This document shows, piece by piece, positions 44,500-56,334 of a DNA stretch of 64,000 nt; within the stretch, counting starts at the first letter, position 1, and each line of letters opens with the position of its first letter. The stretch comes from Mantis religiosa (taxonomy: Eukaryota; Arthropoda; Insecta; Mantodea; Mantidae), in contig CM060947.1 in assembly GCA_030765055.1 (NCBI GenBank), positions 56,242,891 to 56,306,890 on the forward strand, in the 5' to 3' direction. Made by a program: the position numbers and the translations under genes. Below the pieces are notes generated by a model. It did no database searches, was not told where the DNA came from, and was given only the letters and a program-made list of their open reading frames with translations.

Positions 44500-46080
44500 G
44501 CAGTTTCACTGCACATTTCGTTGTAGGTAGAAGTACATAAGTGGTATAGTGAGACGAATCTATAGTGAGATATATAAACTCTTGCATGCTTGTCTAAAAA
44601 TTACACTCTTCTATGCATTTGCGAGAACAACTGAACAGCGACAGCGCTTTAAAATGACTAACTGCTGAAACATTCAAACCATTATTAAAGATATCTCGAA
44701 TGAGATTATACCACAGAAAAGTTATGTGAAATAAACTGTTTTAAGAAACCTCCATTATTTTACTGGTATATTTTCGTCTAACTCTTATGGTTTACGCGTT
44801 ATATTAAACTATACAAGCACGACAAGGCTATTCCCAGCAAATTCAACATATAAATCTTATTTGAAATGTAAATAAGCTCAGGTATTGTATTTTAATCAAA
44901 ACAGATAAGGTCATTTTGAAAAAATAAAAAACGAACATTGTACTATATGCAGAGTAGTTCAGTGTGCAGAGTGAACTTGTTAGAAAATCTTCGTATATCA
45001 TCTTTGGTAGATACTGAACCTAATTTTGGCAGTTTTGAGATTCATTTGTTTTTGAGATATGCTGTTAGCAACCTCACATACAAAACTTTTTCTGAAGTGC
45101 TCTTTTGGGGATCAGAGGAATTCAAAACATGTATTTACCTGAAATCTCAGCATGGACTTTTTAGTGCAATACAACTGTCTCTACGTATTATAAACACGTA
45201 GCTTTTTGGAGTTCATGGAGCCTCAAAACATGTAGGTATATTTTATAAAATGGTCTATATTTTTTTTGAATGGAATAGAATATTTCCTCTACTTAATAAT
45301 CTAAGTAGTAGAAAAACCAAAATACATATTTAGGCATTAAGAGATCCTCAAAACATAACATACCATACTTCCATAGAATGTTTGGGTGGAATACAACACT
45401 ATCTCTATCTATAGGTACGCAGTAGTTAACCAAAAAATGATCTCAGTTGGGAGTTCCTGGGTGCATTGTCATACATTGTGGTACAGAAGAACAGAAACTT
45501 ATTAAGTTAATTAATGGAAATGAATCTTTCCTCCATACTAGCCGTGTATAGGCTACGGTTTGGGATAAATGGAATCATTCTGAAAAAATTCAATGCCATG
45601 GCCGGGATCTGAACCACGCATCTCCTGGTTTCCGTCCGGTAACTAAACCTTTGAGCTACCATGGCCAATGTGCCGTCATTGACATTCGAGTCAATTGGGA
45701 ATTTAATGCCATGATGGCACGTTGGCTCAAAGGTTAAGAGCGACCGGACGGAAACCGGGAGATCCGTAGTTCAAATCCCGGCCATGGCATTCAATTTTTC
45801 AGGTTGACTCTATCTAAACAGAAACAGTTTTTCCCCTGCCTTTTGGATTCAGATTTCCAGTGATCTCTGCTTCGAATTTTTACAACACTTGTTTTACTTA
45901 CGCTTAAGTACAGAGAAGGTAAATGAAAAAGTTTTCTTTTTTCTTTTTTCAGAATCTTTGGAGGCCCCAAAATTCCGGCGAAAACTCGACATCAACTTTC
46001 TGGATGGAAAGTATCAATTTTAGCACTTAGTATAGTCTACCGGTAAATAAAAGTAAAAATAAAGAAATAATAATAGAATT
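44500..46080 (+). repeat. Repeat R, copy 8, split by foldback C
   Basis: TTCGTTGTAGGTAGAAGTAC, CTCTTATGGTTTACGCG, GGCTATTCCCAGCAAATTCA, CATAAATCTTATTTGAAATG, TCATCTTTGGTAGATACTG, TTTTTGAGATATGCTG and GAATTCAAAACATGTATTTA. After the foldback (45502-45822) a second distal block follows: TTTGGAGGCCCCAAAATTCC and GGCGAAAACTCGACATC. That second distal block suggests more than one unit is present. Confidence 0.65.
45502..45822. mobile_element. Foldback element C with tRNA-like arms
   Basis: The minus arm (tail starting AGTTAATTAATGGAAATG, core 45594-45666) meets the plus arm (GAGTCAATTGGGAATTTAAT, core 45714-45788) head to head with almost no spacer. The acceptor stem halves CCATGGC are present in both. 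The plus-arm tail ends AATTTTTCAGGTTGACTC, shorter than the other arm. Confidence 0.8.
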
Positions 46081-47589
46081 AGAATATAACTAGTTCATTT
46101 ATAGTAAAGAGCACTGTATTCAAAAGCTAATAAAATTGTTATATTTCTCTGCACTATATTCACTTGCTTTATTTACTTGGATTGGCGATGTTAAACTGTT
46201 TAAAAATACGGCAGAACAAGCACTTCCATTTTGCTTGTGTGGTGCTTGTCTCCTGAAAATATGTGAAGTCCACTGAATAAAAAGGAAGCATTATGTGCGC
46301 CTGGTGGTTTGTGAATGCGTAACTCAAAAGGGAATATTAGATAAACAGTAAGCTTGGTATATAAGTTCAGTAGGAAAGTTCCAAACTATTCATACTTGTA
46401 AATCCTTTTTTTGCTATTTTGTATTTTCCCAAAACTTGCGCTGACAATTTTAATCAATATAGTATATCCTTCGAAATTTCTGTGAATAGCCTTTGAAGCC
46501 CTCTACATTTCTGAGCGAAATTTATATGATTCTGTGTAATGGGTATACCATAAGAAATATAAAAAATATAGATTTATTTAAAACAAAGAATTCATTTTAA
46601 ATATTCAATATATTAGTTTCAATGTTGCAGTACTTAAAGTTTTTGATGAGTTTGTTTCTCCTGTCATGACGAGCGGAATTTGAAAGGGATGCCTATTTTA
46701 AACATTTAGGTTAGCTCTATGCCTCTTGTATCCACGGATGTGTAATGACATTATTTCTGACAATTTTTTAGCACGTAGTAAATTGAAAAATAAAGCGTCA
46801 AAGAAGACGTAGGAATTGGATAGACAAAATCATATGAATGTTTCACGTTATGCATACCTATTTATATGTCCCTGTAGCCAGAGCAACAATACCAGATATA
46901 AATCTATGATCGTTTGTGTAAATGTCCAGAAACCGCAGAATTTCACATAGGTGCCCATCCGCTGACAAATCTTGGAAACAAAGCAAGAATGCATGAAAAT
47001 GCGACTCTTCCTGTCCCAGACGCTATTGGTCCAGGAATGTGCTTTGACCTCACAAGGGAAAACCACGACAAAGCTGTATCAAACACGAATGACCACATAC
47101 TGGCGCCAAGCTTGTACCACGTTAGTGTGTGATGTAACCATGGCAACGCTCTGAGTTGTAAAACATTGCAGCTCAAACCAAGTTCAGGGGGCTTTGAAGA
47201 AACAAAGCACGGGCCGGCAATATTCGCGTGAATACAGGATTATCGTATATGGTACACTGGACGTTCATTTCAAAAGTTATAGGTATAATTAAAGTTCAAA
47301 GCCAGTGTTGTTTACATTTTAGCTCTCCATTTACTCACTTGAATGTTCAAATTATACCGAAATATGACGTTATTTAAACTGAAGAGGTATTTCATTGTTT
47401 ATTCATTTAACATACTTTACAACTTCTTGAAATAAAGTCCGTATATTTTTCTCGTCTAGCAAAGCGTAATAGTTTTGCGATTGTATGCTATTAAGATTGT
47501 GTAAATGCCCGGTGCCATAAACGTATCAAATTTTTCGTGAAAAAAAATGGCAAACTTATATCCCGCATCCCGTTACTGGAGGCACTACT
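46081..47589. other. No gene recognised
   Basis: The tract 46900-47170 is richer in GC and carries overlapping open frames of about 60-77 codons on both strands, with no recognisable domain or splice pair. It could be a regulatory island or a decayed element. Confidence 0.3.
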
Positions 47590-47710
47590 TATAACGTAAA
47601 TCTTTTTGCACTGTATAGAAGGAGCGCCATGAACTAGATGAAGGACAGACACACAGATAAGTTCCAGTCTATCATAATACTGTATACCATTTACTAAAGG
47701 TTGGTAGTAA
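47590..47710 (+). repeat. Diverged edge monomer of the 123-bp satellite
   Basis: ATGAACTAGATGAAGGACAG, CAGATAAGTTCCAGTCTATC and CTGTATACCATTTACTAAAG follow the consensus with many changes and the start is lost. Edges of tandem arrays typically decay this way because they escape homogenisation. Confidence 0.8.
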
Positions 47711-50343
47711 TGCTATACATTTTGTGACAGTCCAGTGAAGAGGGGTGGATCATGATCGTGGTGAAGGATAGATACATAGTTATGCTTTGATGTATCATAG
47801 CACTGTATATTAGGTACTACAGGTTAGTAGTGATGCTATACATTTTGTGACAGTCCAGTGAAGAGGGGTGGATCATGATCGTGGTGAAGGATAGATACAT
47901 AGTTATGCTTTGATGTATCATAGCACTGTATATCATTTACTACAGTTTAGTAGTGATGCTATACATTTTGTGACAGTCCAGTGAAGAGGGGTGGATCATG
48001 ATCGTGGTGAAGGATAGATACATAGTTATGCTTTGATGTATCATAGCACTGTATATTAGTTACTACAGGTTAGTAGTAATGCTATACATTTTGTGACAGT
48101 CCAGTGAAGAGGGGTGGATCATGATCGTGGTGAAGGATAGATACATAGTTATGCTTTGATGTATCATAGCACTGTATATTAGTTACTACAGGTTAGTAGT
48201 GATGCTATACATTTTGTGACAGTCCAGTGAAGAGGGGTGGATCATGATCGTGGTGAAGGATAGATACATAGTTATGCTTTGATGTATCATAGCACTGTAT
48301 ATTAGTTACTACAGGTTAGTAGTAATGCTATACATTTTGTGACAGTCCAGTGAAGAGGGGTGGATCATGATCGTGGTGAAGGATAGATACATAGTTATGC
48401 TTTGATGTATCATAGCACTGTATATTAGTTACTACAGGTTAGTAGTGATGCTATACATTTTGTGACAGTCCAGTGAAGAGGGGTGGATCATGATCGTGGT
48501 GAAGGATAGATACATAGTTATGCTTTGATGTATCATAGCACTGTATATTAGTTACTACAGGTTAGTAGTGATGCTATACATTTTGTGACAGTCCAGTGAA
48601 GAGGGGTGGATCATGATCGTGGTGAAGGATAGATACATAGTTATGCTTTGATGTATCATAGCACTGTATATCATTTACTACAGTTTAGTAGTGATGCTAT
48701 ACATTTTGTGACAGTCCAGTGAAGAGGGGTGGATCATGATCGTGGTGAAGGATAGATACATAGTTATGCTTTGATGTATCATAGCACTGTATATTAGTTA
48801 CTACAGGTTAGTAGTAATGCTATACATTTTGTGACAGTCCAGTGAAGAGGGGTGGATCATGATCGTGGTGAAGGATAGATACATAGTTATGCTTTGATGT
48901 ATCATAACACTGTATATTAGTTACTACAGTTTAGTAGTGATGCTATACATTTTGTGACAGTCCAGTGAAGAGGGGTGGATCATGATCGTGGTGAAGGATA
49001 GATACATAGTTATGCTTTGATGTATCATAGCACTGTATATTAGTTACTACAGGTTAGTAGTGATGCTATACATTTTGTGACAGTCCAGTGAAGAGGGGTG
49101 GATCATGATCGTGGTGAAGGATAGATACATAGTTATGCTTTGATGTATCATAGCACTGTATATCATTTACTACAGTTTAGTAGTGATGCTATACATTTTG
49201 TGACAGTCCTGTGAAGAGGGGTGGATCATGATCGTGGTGAAGGATAGATACATAGTTATGCTATGATGTATCATAGCACTGTATATCATTTACTACAGTT
49301 TAATAGTGATGCTATACATTTTGTGACAGTCCTGTGAAGAGGGGTGGATCATGATCGTGGTGAAGGATAGATACATAGTTATGCTTTGATGTATCATAGC
49401 AGTGTATATTAGTTACTACAGTTTAGTAGTGATGCTATACATTTTGTGACAGTCCAGTGAAGAGGGGTGGATCATGATCGTGGTGAAGGATAGATACATA
49501 GTTATGCTTTGATGTATCATAGCACTGTATATTAGTTACTACAGTTTAGTAGTGATGCTATACATTTTGTGACAGTCCAGTGAAGAGGGGTGGATCATGA
49601 TCGTGGTGAAGGATAGATACATAGTTATGCTTTGATGTATCATAGCACTGTATATTAGTTACTACAGGTTAGTAGTGATGCTATACATTTTGTGACAGTC
49701 CAGTGAAGAGAGGTGGATCATGATCGTGGTGAAGGATAGATACATAGTTATGCTTTGATGTATCATAGCACTGTATATTAGTTACTACAGTTTAGTAGTG
49801 ATGCTATACATTTTGTGACAGTCCAGTGAAGAGGGGTGGATCATGATCGTGGTGAAGGATACATACATAGTTATGCTTTGATGTATCATAGCACTGTATA
49901 TTAGTTACTACAGGTTAGTAGTGATGCTATACATTTTGTGACAGTCCAGTGAAGAGGGGTGGATCATGATCGTGGTGAAGGATAGATACATAGTTATGCT
50001 TTGATGTATCATAGCACTGTATATTAGTTACTACAGTTTAGTAGTGATGCTATACATTTTGTGACAGTCCAGTGAAGAGGGGTGGATCATGATCGTGGTG
50101 AAGGATACATACATAGTTATGCTTTGATGTATCATAGCACTGTATATTAGTTACTACAGGTTAGTAGTGATGCTATACATTTTGTGACAGTCCAGTGAAG
50201 AGGGGTGGATCATGATCGTGGTGAAGGATAGATGCATAGTTATGCTTTGATGTATCATAGCACTGTATATCATTTACTACAGTTTAGTAGTGATGCTATA
50301 CATTTTGTGACAGTCCTGTGAAGAGGGGTGGATCATGATCGTG
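47711..50343 (+). repeat. 123-bp satellite array, 22 units
   Basis: TGCTATACATTTTGTGACAG recurs every 123 bases from 47711 to 50294 with no insertion or deletion: 21 full units plus a 22nd cut off after GGATCATGATCGTG. Every unit holds the perfect palindrome GATCATGATC. Diagnostic variants (TATCATTTACTACAGTTTAG versus TATTAGTTACTACAGGTTAG, CCTGTGAAG, GGATACATACATAG) recur in patterns that show blocks of units were duplicated together. Stops close all six frames, so it is not coding. Confidence 0.98.
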
Positions 50344-50354
50344 AACATATACTG

Positions 50355-50600
50355 TCTGTGTGTAAAGTGTTTAACTCTCGCTTTTACTGCATGCGGCACC
50401 GCAGGTGGTGACATTGATGCTACCCGAGATAAAGCTGCAGCACCGGTGGAATGAGATGACGGGGAAACCGGAGATCCCGGAGAAAACCCACTCCAGCGCC
50501 GTTTGGTCCACTACAAATCTCACTTTGCGGCCACCTCGGATAGAACCCGGGCCGCCTTGGTGTGAGACGTGCGTCTAACCTCTCAGTCACGGTGCGGCCC
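50355..50600 (-). mobile_element. SINE family 3 in the satellite edge
   Basis: Minus-strand head GGGCCGCACCGTGACTGAGA, body with GGTTTTCTCCGGGATCTCCG. More diverged than the copies at 8556 and 29097. It separates the last array unit from the diverged monomers at 50601-50760. Confidence 0.85.
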
Positions 50601-50760
50601 TCCTGGTATACCATTTTCTAGAGGTTACTAGTCATGGTATACATTTTGTTGCAGCCCAGTGAAGGGCGACCAAAATCATGATGGATAGATACATGGATAT
50701 GCTTTAGTGTATCAAAGTATCATAGTATACCATTTACTAGAGCTTACTATTATGAATTTC
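50601..50760 (+). repeat. Diverged satellite monomers, right edge
   Basis: GGTATACCATTTTCTAGAGG, CATGGTATACATTTTGTTGC, AGCCCAGTGAAGGGCGACC and CATTTACTAGAGCTTACTA continue the monomer pattern beyond the SINE. Confidence 0.8.
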
Positions 50761-50843
50761 AAATGGGAAGCGTTCTGGAGTCCAGCTAATTAAATGCCGT
50801 ATCACACTCAGCGTTGCAAGCATGTTACCCCACTCCTTTTATA

Positions 50844-50944
<101 letters not shown>

Positions 50945-51118
50945 CATACAATATGCAGGTCTGCTTGCCGCAGACGTAAGGGTAGGCAAATTATACTTTA
51001 CAAACTTTCGCAATGATGCATTTGCCAAAATCAAAATTGGAAAAACCATTTTCGCAAATTATGTGTATTTTAAAATACTATAACTATAATTATAGTTTAT
51101 GAATTACCTGTTTTCCTA

Positions 51119-51675
51119 ATCTAAGGGAACTGCCAGTGGCTCATTCATATCGCTGTCAATGTCACTTCCGTCAAGAGACAATTCGTCATTGTCACTGTCT
51201 TCATTGTCTGAGTCTTGCAAATTTATGATTGTAGGTTCCAAAATCTTGTCACGTGCTATTTTTTTCTTAAAATCGTCTTCTTGAAGGTTTTCTGCATACC
51301 TCACGCAGTTTTTCCAGTCCTGTTGTGTTACCTTGTCATTTTCTTCGTGAACAAGTTGTTTAACGTCCGTCAGTTTAAAAGTATTATTTCTGTTTGCAAT
51401 CCCCCTTTTTATTTGAGCCCACACCAACTCAATTGAATTATCTTGGCAGTGGTAAGGTGGGAGGCGTATTACATCGTGTCCCATTTCAATTGCATGTTGA
51501 TCCAGCTGATACACTTCTTCCGTGCTTTTAAACGGAAGTACTCTTTGCAATAACTCATTTTTAGTTTGTTTCCGATTTTTTTTAAGAACGTGTGCACCTT
51601 AAAAATAATACTTCGAGCCTGACTTCGCAATACCTGCTTTTTTGACTCGCCACTAAATTCACCGCAAGAAGCCAT
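51119..51675 (-). pseudogene. Tc1-like (DDE-3 type) transposase with deletion and frameshift
   Basis: The minus strand starts at 51675 with MASCGEFSGESKKQVLRSQA, a typical opening for these insect transposases. It loses the central region with the first two catalytic Asp residues and resumes in another frame. The resumed part reads AIEMGHDVIRLPPYHCQDNS, IELVWAQIKRGIANRNNTFK, DVKQLVHEENDKVTQQDWKNC and ends in an acidic tail (DSDNEDSDNDELSLDGSDID). The Glu in S-IELVWAQIK is the third catalytic residue. The LPPYHC...N-IELVWAQ signature identifies the family. About 345 residues would be normal and about 185 are left. The gene cannot act alone. The element at 34311-35461 holds a matching N-terminal fragment of the same group. 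Confidence 0.85.
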
Positions 51676-51730
51676 TGCACTTTTTAACTCTTACTCTACT
51701 GTTGTGTAAAGAACTGAATGATATTGATCT

Positions 51731-52165
51731 GAACTCTCCAGAGTAAATAAACACTTCTTATCCAGCATTCGTTCATAAACATAAGGATACAGCATTCCAA
51801 AGGCTAACAGGAAATGAAGTGTTTGCTCTTTCTCGAATTTAACACCTTGACTTATTCACGGTAATTCTTTTATCCGTCATGTCAGTAGTTTAAATTTCAG
51901 TTCTGAGTAATTAAAAGTATATTTACATACATACACACCAACCACTTTGAAATCTCTAGAGTAAATAGAGATTACGAACCATTCATAAACAAAGATATAA
52001 CGTGACCAGAGACGTTTTGCCAGGACAGCAGGAAATTTATTGTTTCTTCTCGCTCGAATTGGGTGATTCAAAGTAATTCTTTTGTCACGTCATGTCAAAC
52101 ATTTACGTTTCAGTTCTGAGTAATTACAAATATATGTACACGCATACATGCCAACCAATAATATT
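51731..52165. repeat. Two diverged direct repeats of about 215 bp
   Basis: Unit 1 (from 51731: TCTCCAGAGTAAATAAACAC, GTTCATAAACATAAGG, TTTCAGTTCTGAGTAATTAA, CATACACACCAACCA) and unit 2 (from 51950: TCTCTAGAGTAAATAGAGAT, CATTCATAAACAAAG, TTTCAGTTCTGAGTAATTAC, CATACATGCCAACCA) are collinear. They lie directly upstream of the transposase start and may be subterminal repeats of that element. Confidence 0.8.
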
Positions 52166-52489
52166 CATACAGTGCTTACGTCGCGATCTATTGTTATAAT
52201 ATAGGTAATAGTGGTTTATTTATTTTTATTAGAAAAACTATTTGAGCTAAAAATATGGGGTTTTCACTGTTATGTTAGATACATTACTCTCTACCTTCCA
52301 CATGGATCAGTATCGGCAACATCTGAACTTTTGTCTTGGCGCGAATAGTATTTCATACAGATTGATTAGGTTGGCACTTCTCACACACCACTTAGCGGGA
52401 ATGCAATACGACAGCACCGCAGGACTCCGATTGGTTGCTCACCTAGTAGCGCTCAAGGACAAACACCTTCCCATTTGAAACAAATAATA

Positions 52490-52600
52490 GTCATGCTATA
52501 CATTTTGTTGCAGTCCAGTGAAGGGTCACCATGACGGTGATGAAGGATAAACATACAAAGTCTCGTCTATCACATCAGTATACAACATTCAGCATGTAAT
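52490..52600 (+). repeat. Dispersed satellite-type monomer
   Basis: AGTCATGCTATACATTTTGT, TGCAGTCCAGTGAAGGGTC, GGTGATGAAGGATAAACATA and GTCTATCACATC. A single unit about 2 kb from the array. Confidence 0.75.
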
Positions 52601-52934
52601 TATAAGTTACAGTATAATACAACAGAATGTAATGTTTTGTATTATCGGTGATAAAAATATTGAATCTAACCAAGAAACCACAAGAAGTGTCTTATGCGCA
52701 AAGTTGTACAGAGTCCTCCATTTTCGTACATTTTACTTACAAACAGTTAACACTGGCCAAGTCTACAGCATATGGCGACCTGGATTATTGTTGTTGCTGA
52801 ACAGAAAAAAAAGTGTTCCGTAACATTGCGAGCATATATCAGTCTTCAGTTGTTAATAAACAATCACAAAATGAAAATAAAAGTATGAACCTAGAGTCGT
52901 AAAACACTACTGGAAACAAGATTAAAAATTCGCT

Positions 52935-53810
52935 GTCGCAGCGAAGGATAATGTGTCGTTAGTGAGCGTGTGACACAACCATAGTTCCAACGTTTCAATA
53001 ATGGAGACGAAAACACTAAAGATCTACCACGCTCTGGAAGACTTTAAGTATGGAATATTGAAGATACACGTCAAGTTTTGCGAGAAAATTCGCGAAAAAG
53101 TACACGTACCTTTCAGAAGAACTTGGCATCAAAATATTCCATACATCGCCACATTAAGACACTTGGAAAATCATACAGAAGCTGTAGATCTGAACCTCTT
53201 GAACAGATACTTCAATAAGTGAACGTAGAGTGGATATCCGTTGTCAGATTATCCGTAATACCATGGATGATAGATTTGTCAGGAGAATTGTCACTTGTGA
53301 TGAAAAATAGGTATATTATCGAAACCCTGATGATTCGAAACAGTGGCTTGTTTCCCACCAACCTGCCAAAGTGATCGTTAAAAAAATCCCAAAGTAATGA
53401 TGTGTGTCTGGTGGAATTCTGAAGGTGTGATTCACTTTCAAACGGGCGGGCGATTGATGCGGATCTGTATTCTCAACAACTGGAACGAGTTCATGAAATT
53501 TTGAGACGGAGATATCCAGCATTAGCTAAGCGAAATACAGTTCTACTGCAACACAATACACCCCATACGGCATGAATAGCCATGGGGAAAATTTTTCAGA
53601 AACTCCAGCATACAGCTCTGATCTCGCACTATAAGAGAATCATATTTTTCGATCCATGGCCCATTTTCTACGTGGAAGAAATTTTGACAATATTGAAGCA
53701 GTGCAAGTGGGCGTCACCGAATTTTTCGCACCAAAAACCAGAGATCGGTAGCTCGTGGGATAATAAACTCGTTGAACGATGACTCAAAGACCATGGGATT
53801 TAATGGTCTA
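52935..53810 (+). pseudogene. Mariner transposase, heavily decayed
   Basis: Pieces in shifting frames give FQRFNNGDENTKDLPRSG (HTH end and linker), MDDRFVRRIVTCDEK (first catalytic Asp in VTCDE), YYRNPDDSKQWLVSHQPAK, CVWWNSEGVIHFQTGGR, DADLYSQQLERVHEILRRR, VLLQHNTPHTA (second catalytic site, Asp replaced by His by my reading), and EAVQVGVTEFFAPKTRD at the end. The order matches a full mariner transposase from the linker to the C-terminus. The third catalytic segment (SPDLAPSD) is degraded around 53620. At least eight stops or shifts are present, so this is one of the oldest DNA transposons in the window. Confidence 0.85.
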
Positions 53811-54899
53811 TGGTCTGAACATTGGTTCATTGCTTGTCAGAATGCATTTCAAATAACTGTTTTTATTAAAAAACATTACTTATGAGACAGCATCTATAAA
53901 TACAGCGCTGTGTTACCAAAGGTCAACACGGCTCAACGATCTGTCATGTAGTAATCACTTTACAGTGACGCAAAATAACTATACTGAAACAGTGATGAAG
54001 CTGTTTTGCAGGGGAAGAATCGAGTCGGACAACAGCCGCCATCGCGAAGCAGCGGGAGTAGGGGATTGTATCGTTGTTTATTAACTGACTGAAGGGAAAT
54101 GGCTCGCCTTGAAGGCCAGGCATGAGTTGATGTCACAAAGCTGGGACGTAACTGTGTTTTTACTGCGTAAAAGACTTTTCTACACGGTGTATCAAGAAGG
54201 ATCCACTTCCAGAGAGATCTACCGCGCCCAGCAGGTGTACAGAAGGCCATGCGAGGTCAAGAGGTGTATATGTGTGTAAAGGAGTATAGTGAGAGCAATG
54301 TGGTGCTTCGAACTGAGTATGTTCCAAACTCCGCGATCTGTATGCCGTGGGAGGGTGCAGGAAGCACTTCACGGGTCTGTAAGTGCAGCTGCGGGTGAGG
54401 GTTCATTGACTTGTGCAAAAGGCAGAGAAGCAGTTTACGTTGAATATCGGAGTTGTGTTCAGAATTGGTATGTAGCTCCGAGTTAGAGGTGGTCTGTGTG
54501 CAGGTCAGAAATATTATAGCAGCACAAAGGCTACAGAAACCTTAAGCAACATTGCAGAGACGCTTTGAAGTGTTGTGTTTGTGTAAAAGAAAGTCTGATT
54601 GGGCTGTGAATTTAGTAACAAATAAATCAGATTTAAGGTAAACCTTTTCCCCTCTTTTTACGATACAAATAAAATCTCACTTTTACCAGGAGTTATCTTA
54701 GGAGATATTACAAAATAAAATTACTTAGTGTACTGAGTGTGTGGCCCACGTAAGAAAGACCCAGCTTTCGTCTATGTGCCAAAATCACAGCAACGTATAC
54801 TCTCTCAGCTCGCCCGGACTGGTCTTAAATAATCGAGTTTATTATATAAATCGAATAAATCAGTTTGGACAGGCTAGGAGAAGCAAGGGGATTACAACT
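53811..54899. other. No gene recognised
   Basis: 54000-54500 is GC-balanced with short frames on both strands but no domain or convincing splice pair. Confidence 0.3.
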
Positions 54900-55400
54900 A
54901 CCCCGGGTAAAGTGACCGTCTCATGTAAAACCGAGCGAGCATGGATCAGTTCAGAGTAGCGAGCTAAAACCAATCGAGTTTGGAGAAGCTCGGGCTAGCC
55001 CTATCATAGAACTTACTCGGTTAGAAAACGGCCGGTTTCAGATACAACCAAGGGAATTTCACGAAGCTATAGCTAGGGAGTATGGTCAGAACTCAGCCAG
55101 ATAGGAAGGTTTTATCTCAGTCTGAGATAAAACCAAACGAGTATTGTCAAAACTGACCGGGAAGAAAAGGACTGGTCTCTGATAAAACCAACGAGTCTGG
55201 AGAAGATCGACTAGCAAATATTGTAAGAACTCAATCGAATAGACAGAGATCCGTGTCCTAAAACAAAGCGAGTTGGGGAATCTTACCATCCAGTAGCCGC
55301 AGTCAGAACACACCAGGAAGAAAAGGATTTATCTCGGATAAAACCAAACGAGTTTGGAAAAACACAAGTACCGTCAGAACTCATCTCAGATAAAATTAAT
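54900..55400 (+). repeat. Irregular minisatellite-like tract
   Basis: Variants of GATAAAACCAAACGAGTTTG recur at about 54967, 55128, 55182, 55257 and 55337, alternating with GGAGAAGCTCGACTAGC-like and GTCAGAACTCAGCCAG-like segments. Spacing varies from 54 to about 80 bases, so the array is old and rearranged. Confidence 0.65.
55108..55134. other. Perfect 12-bp hairpin with 3-base loop
   Basis: GGTTTTATCTCA, loop GTC, TGAGATAAAACC. It lies in the minisatellite tract, where CTCAGATAAAACC is one of the repeated words, so it probably arose by local inversion of a unit. Confidence 0.95.
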
Positions 55401-56159
55401 ACATTTCTAGTACGTACACAGCAATTACATGTATCAGAAATCCCCTTTTAAAAAGGTCAACAGCAACAAACTTGATGGCCCAGGAAGGCTGCTAGGCAAC
55501 ACAGGTTATTTAGTCCGGTAAATATAAATCATACTTATTGATGAAGCTACAGGTAACTTTACGATGTGACTTATTTAGATATCAAAGCAACTTAAATAAA
55601 TAAAAAAGCTGGGGGCAGAGCGAGCAGAAGAATTAAAAGACACCCAATTAGCGCAAAAATGCATCTAAAAGAACGTGTATCAAAAGCAGAAATGCTACAG
55701 AGCAAAATGCATAAAAGCTACCGTAGGTAATTAAACTGTATTAAAAAGCAGCATAAACCAGCCATGAAGGAAGGAATAAAGATAAAACAAATAAAGGAAG
55801 AGGCGCCGGGATAAACTTTATAGCACCTGCGTGGAAAAATTTCCAACACCAAGCAAAAAAATGAGTAGCGATAAAGGAAACAAAACACGGCTTTAAACAG
55901 CGGTAACTGCTGTGATTCTGCAGGTAAACTGGAGTTCCTAGCTCGTAAGATAAAGAAGAAATTAACACAGGCTTCTAGTTCCCCCTAGCGGCGAGCAAAC
56001 AAAACTTCTATGTACTTCATTACTTAATTACTAACTCAGTTAACAAGCTATAATATTACTACTGTACTTAAATTATAATAAAGTATATGTGCAATTCAAT
56101 TATATTAAAATGATTTGGAACACGAAAATAACAACAGGCTGTGCTGCATTGACATGACT
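55401..56159. other. No gene recognised
   Basis: A-rich, without supported frames. Confidence 0.4.
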
Positions 56160-56330
56160 TTCTCTAATCAAACATCGTCTAGCTATTCTTACGAAAGGTT
56201 AGTTTTATCTACATAACATTTCCTTATAGTGTAAGGAGAACAGTGTAACTAAAGCAATATACAGATATCTTAAGAGATGGTTTCTCTGCAATGGCTTTGA
56301 AACTCTGTTCCCTTTGAGATTTAGGGCCGC
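56160..56330 (+). repeat. Repeat R, copy 9 (proximal fragment)
   Basis: ATATCTTAAGAGATGGTTTC and GCAATGGCTTTGAAACTCTG followed by TTCCCTTTGAG correspond to the proximal landmarks. Nothing distal follows. Confidence 0.55.
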
Positions 56331-56334
56331 TTAG

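Noticed and set aside
47711..50343. CRISPR-like array
   Set aside because: The repeat is the entire 123-base unit with no unique spacers, in a eukaryotic context; it is a satellite.
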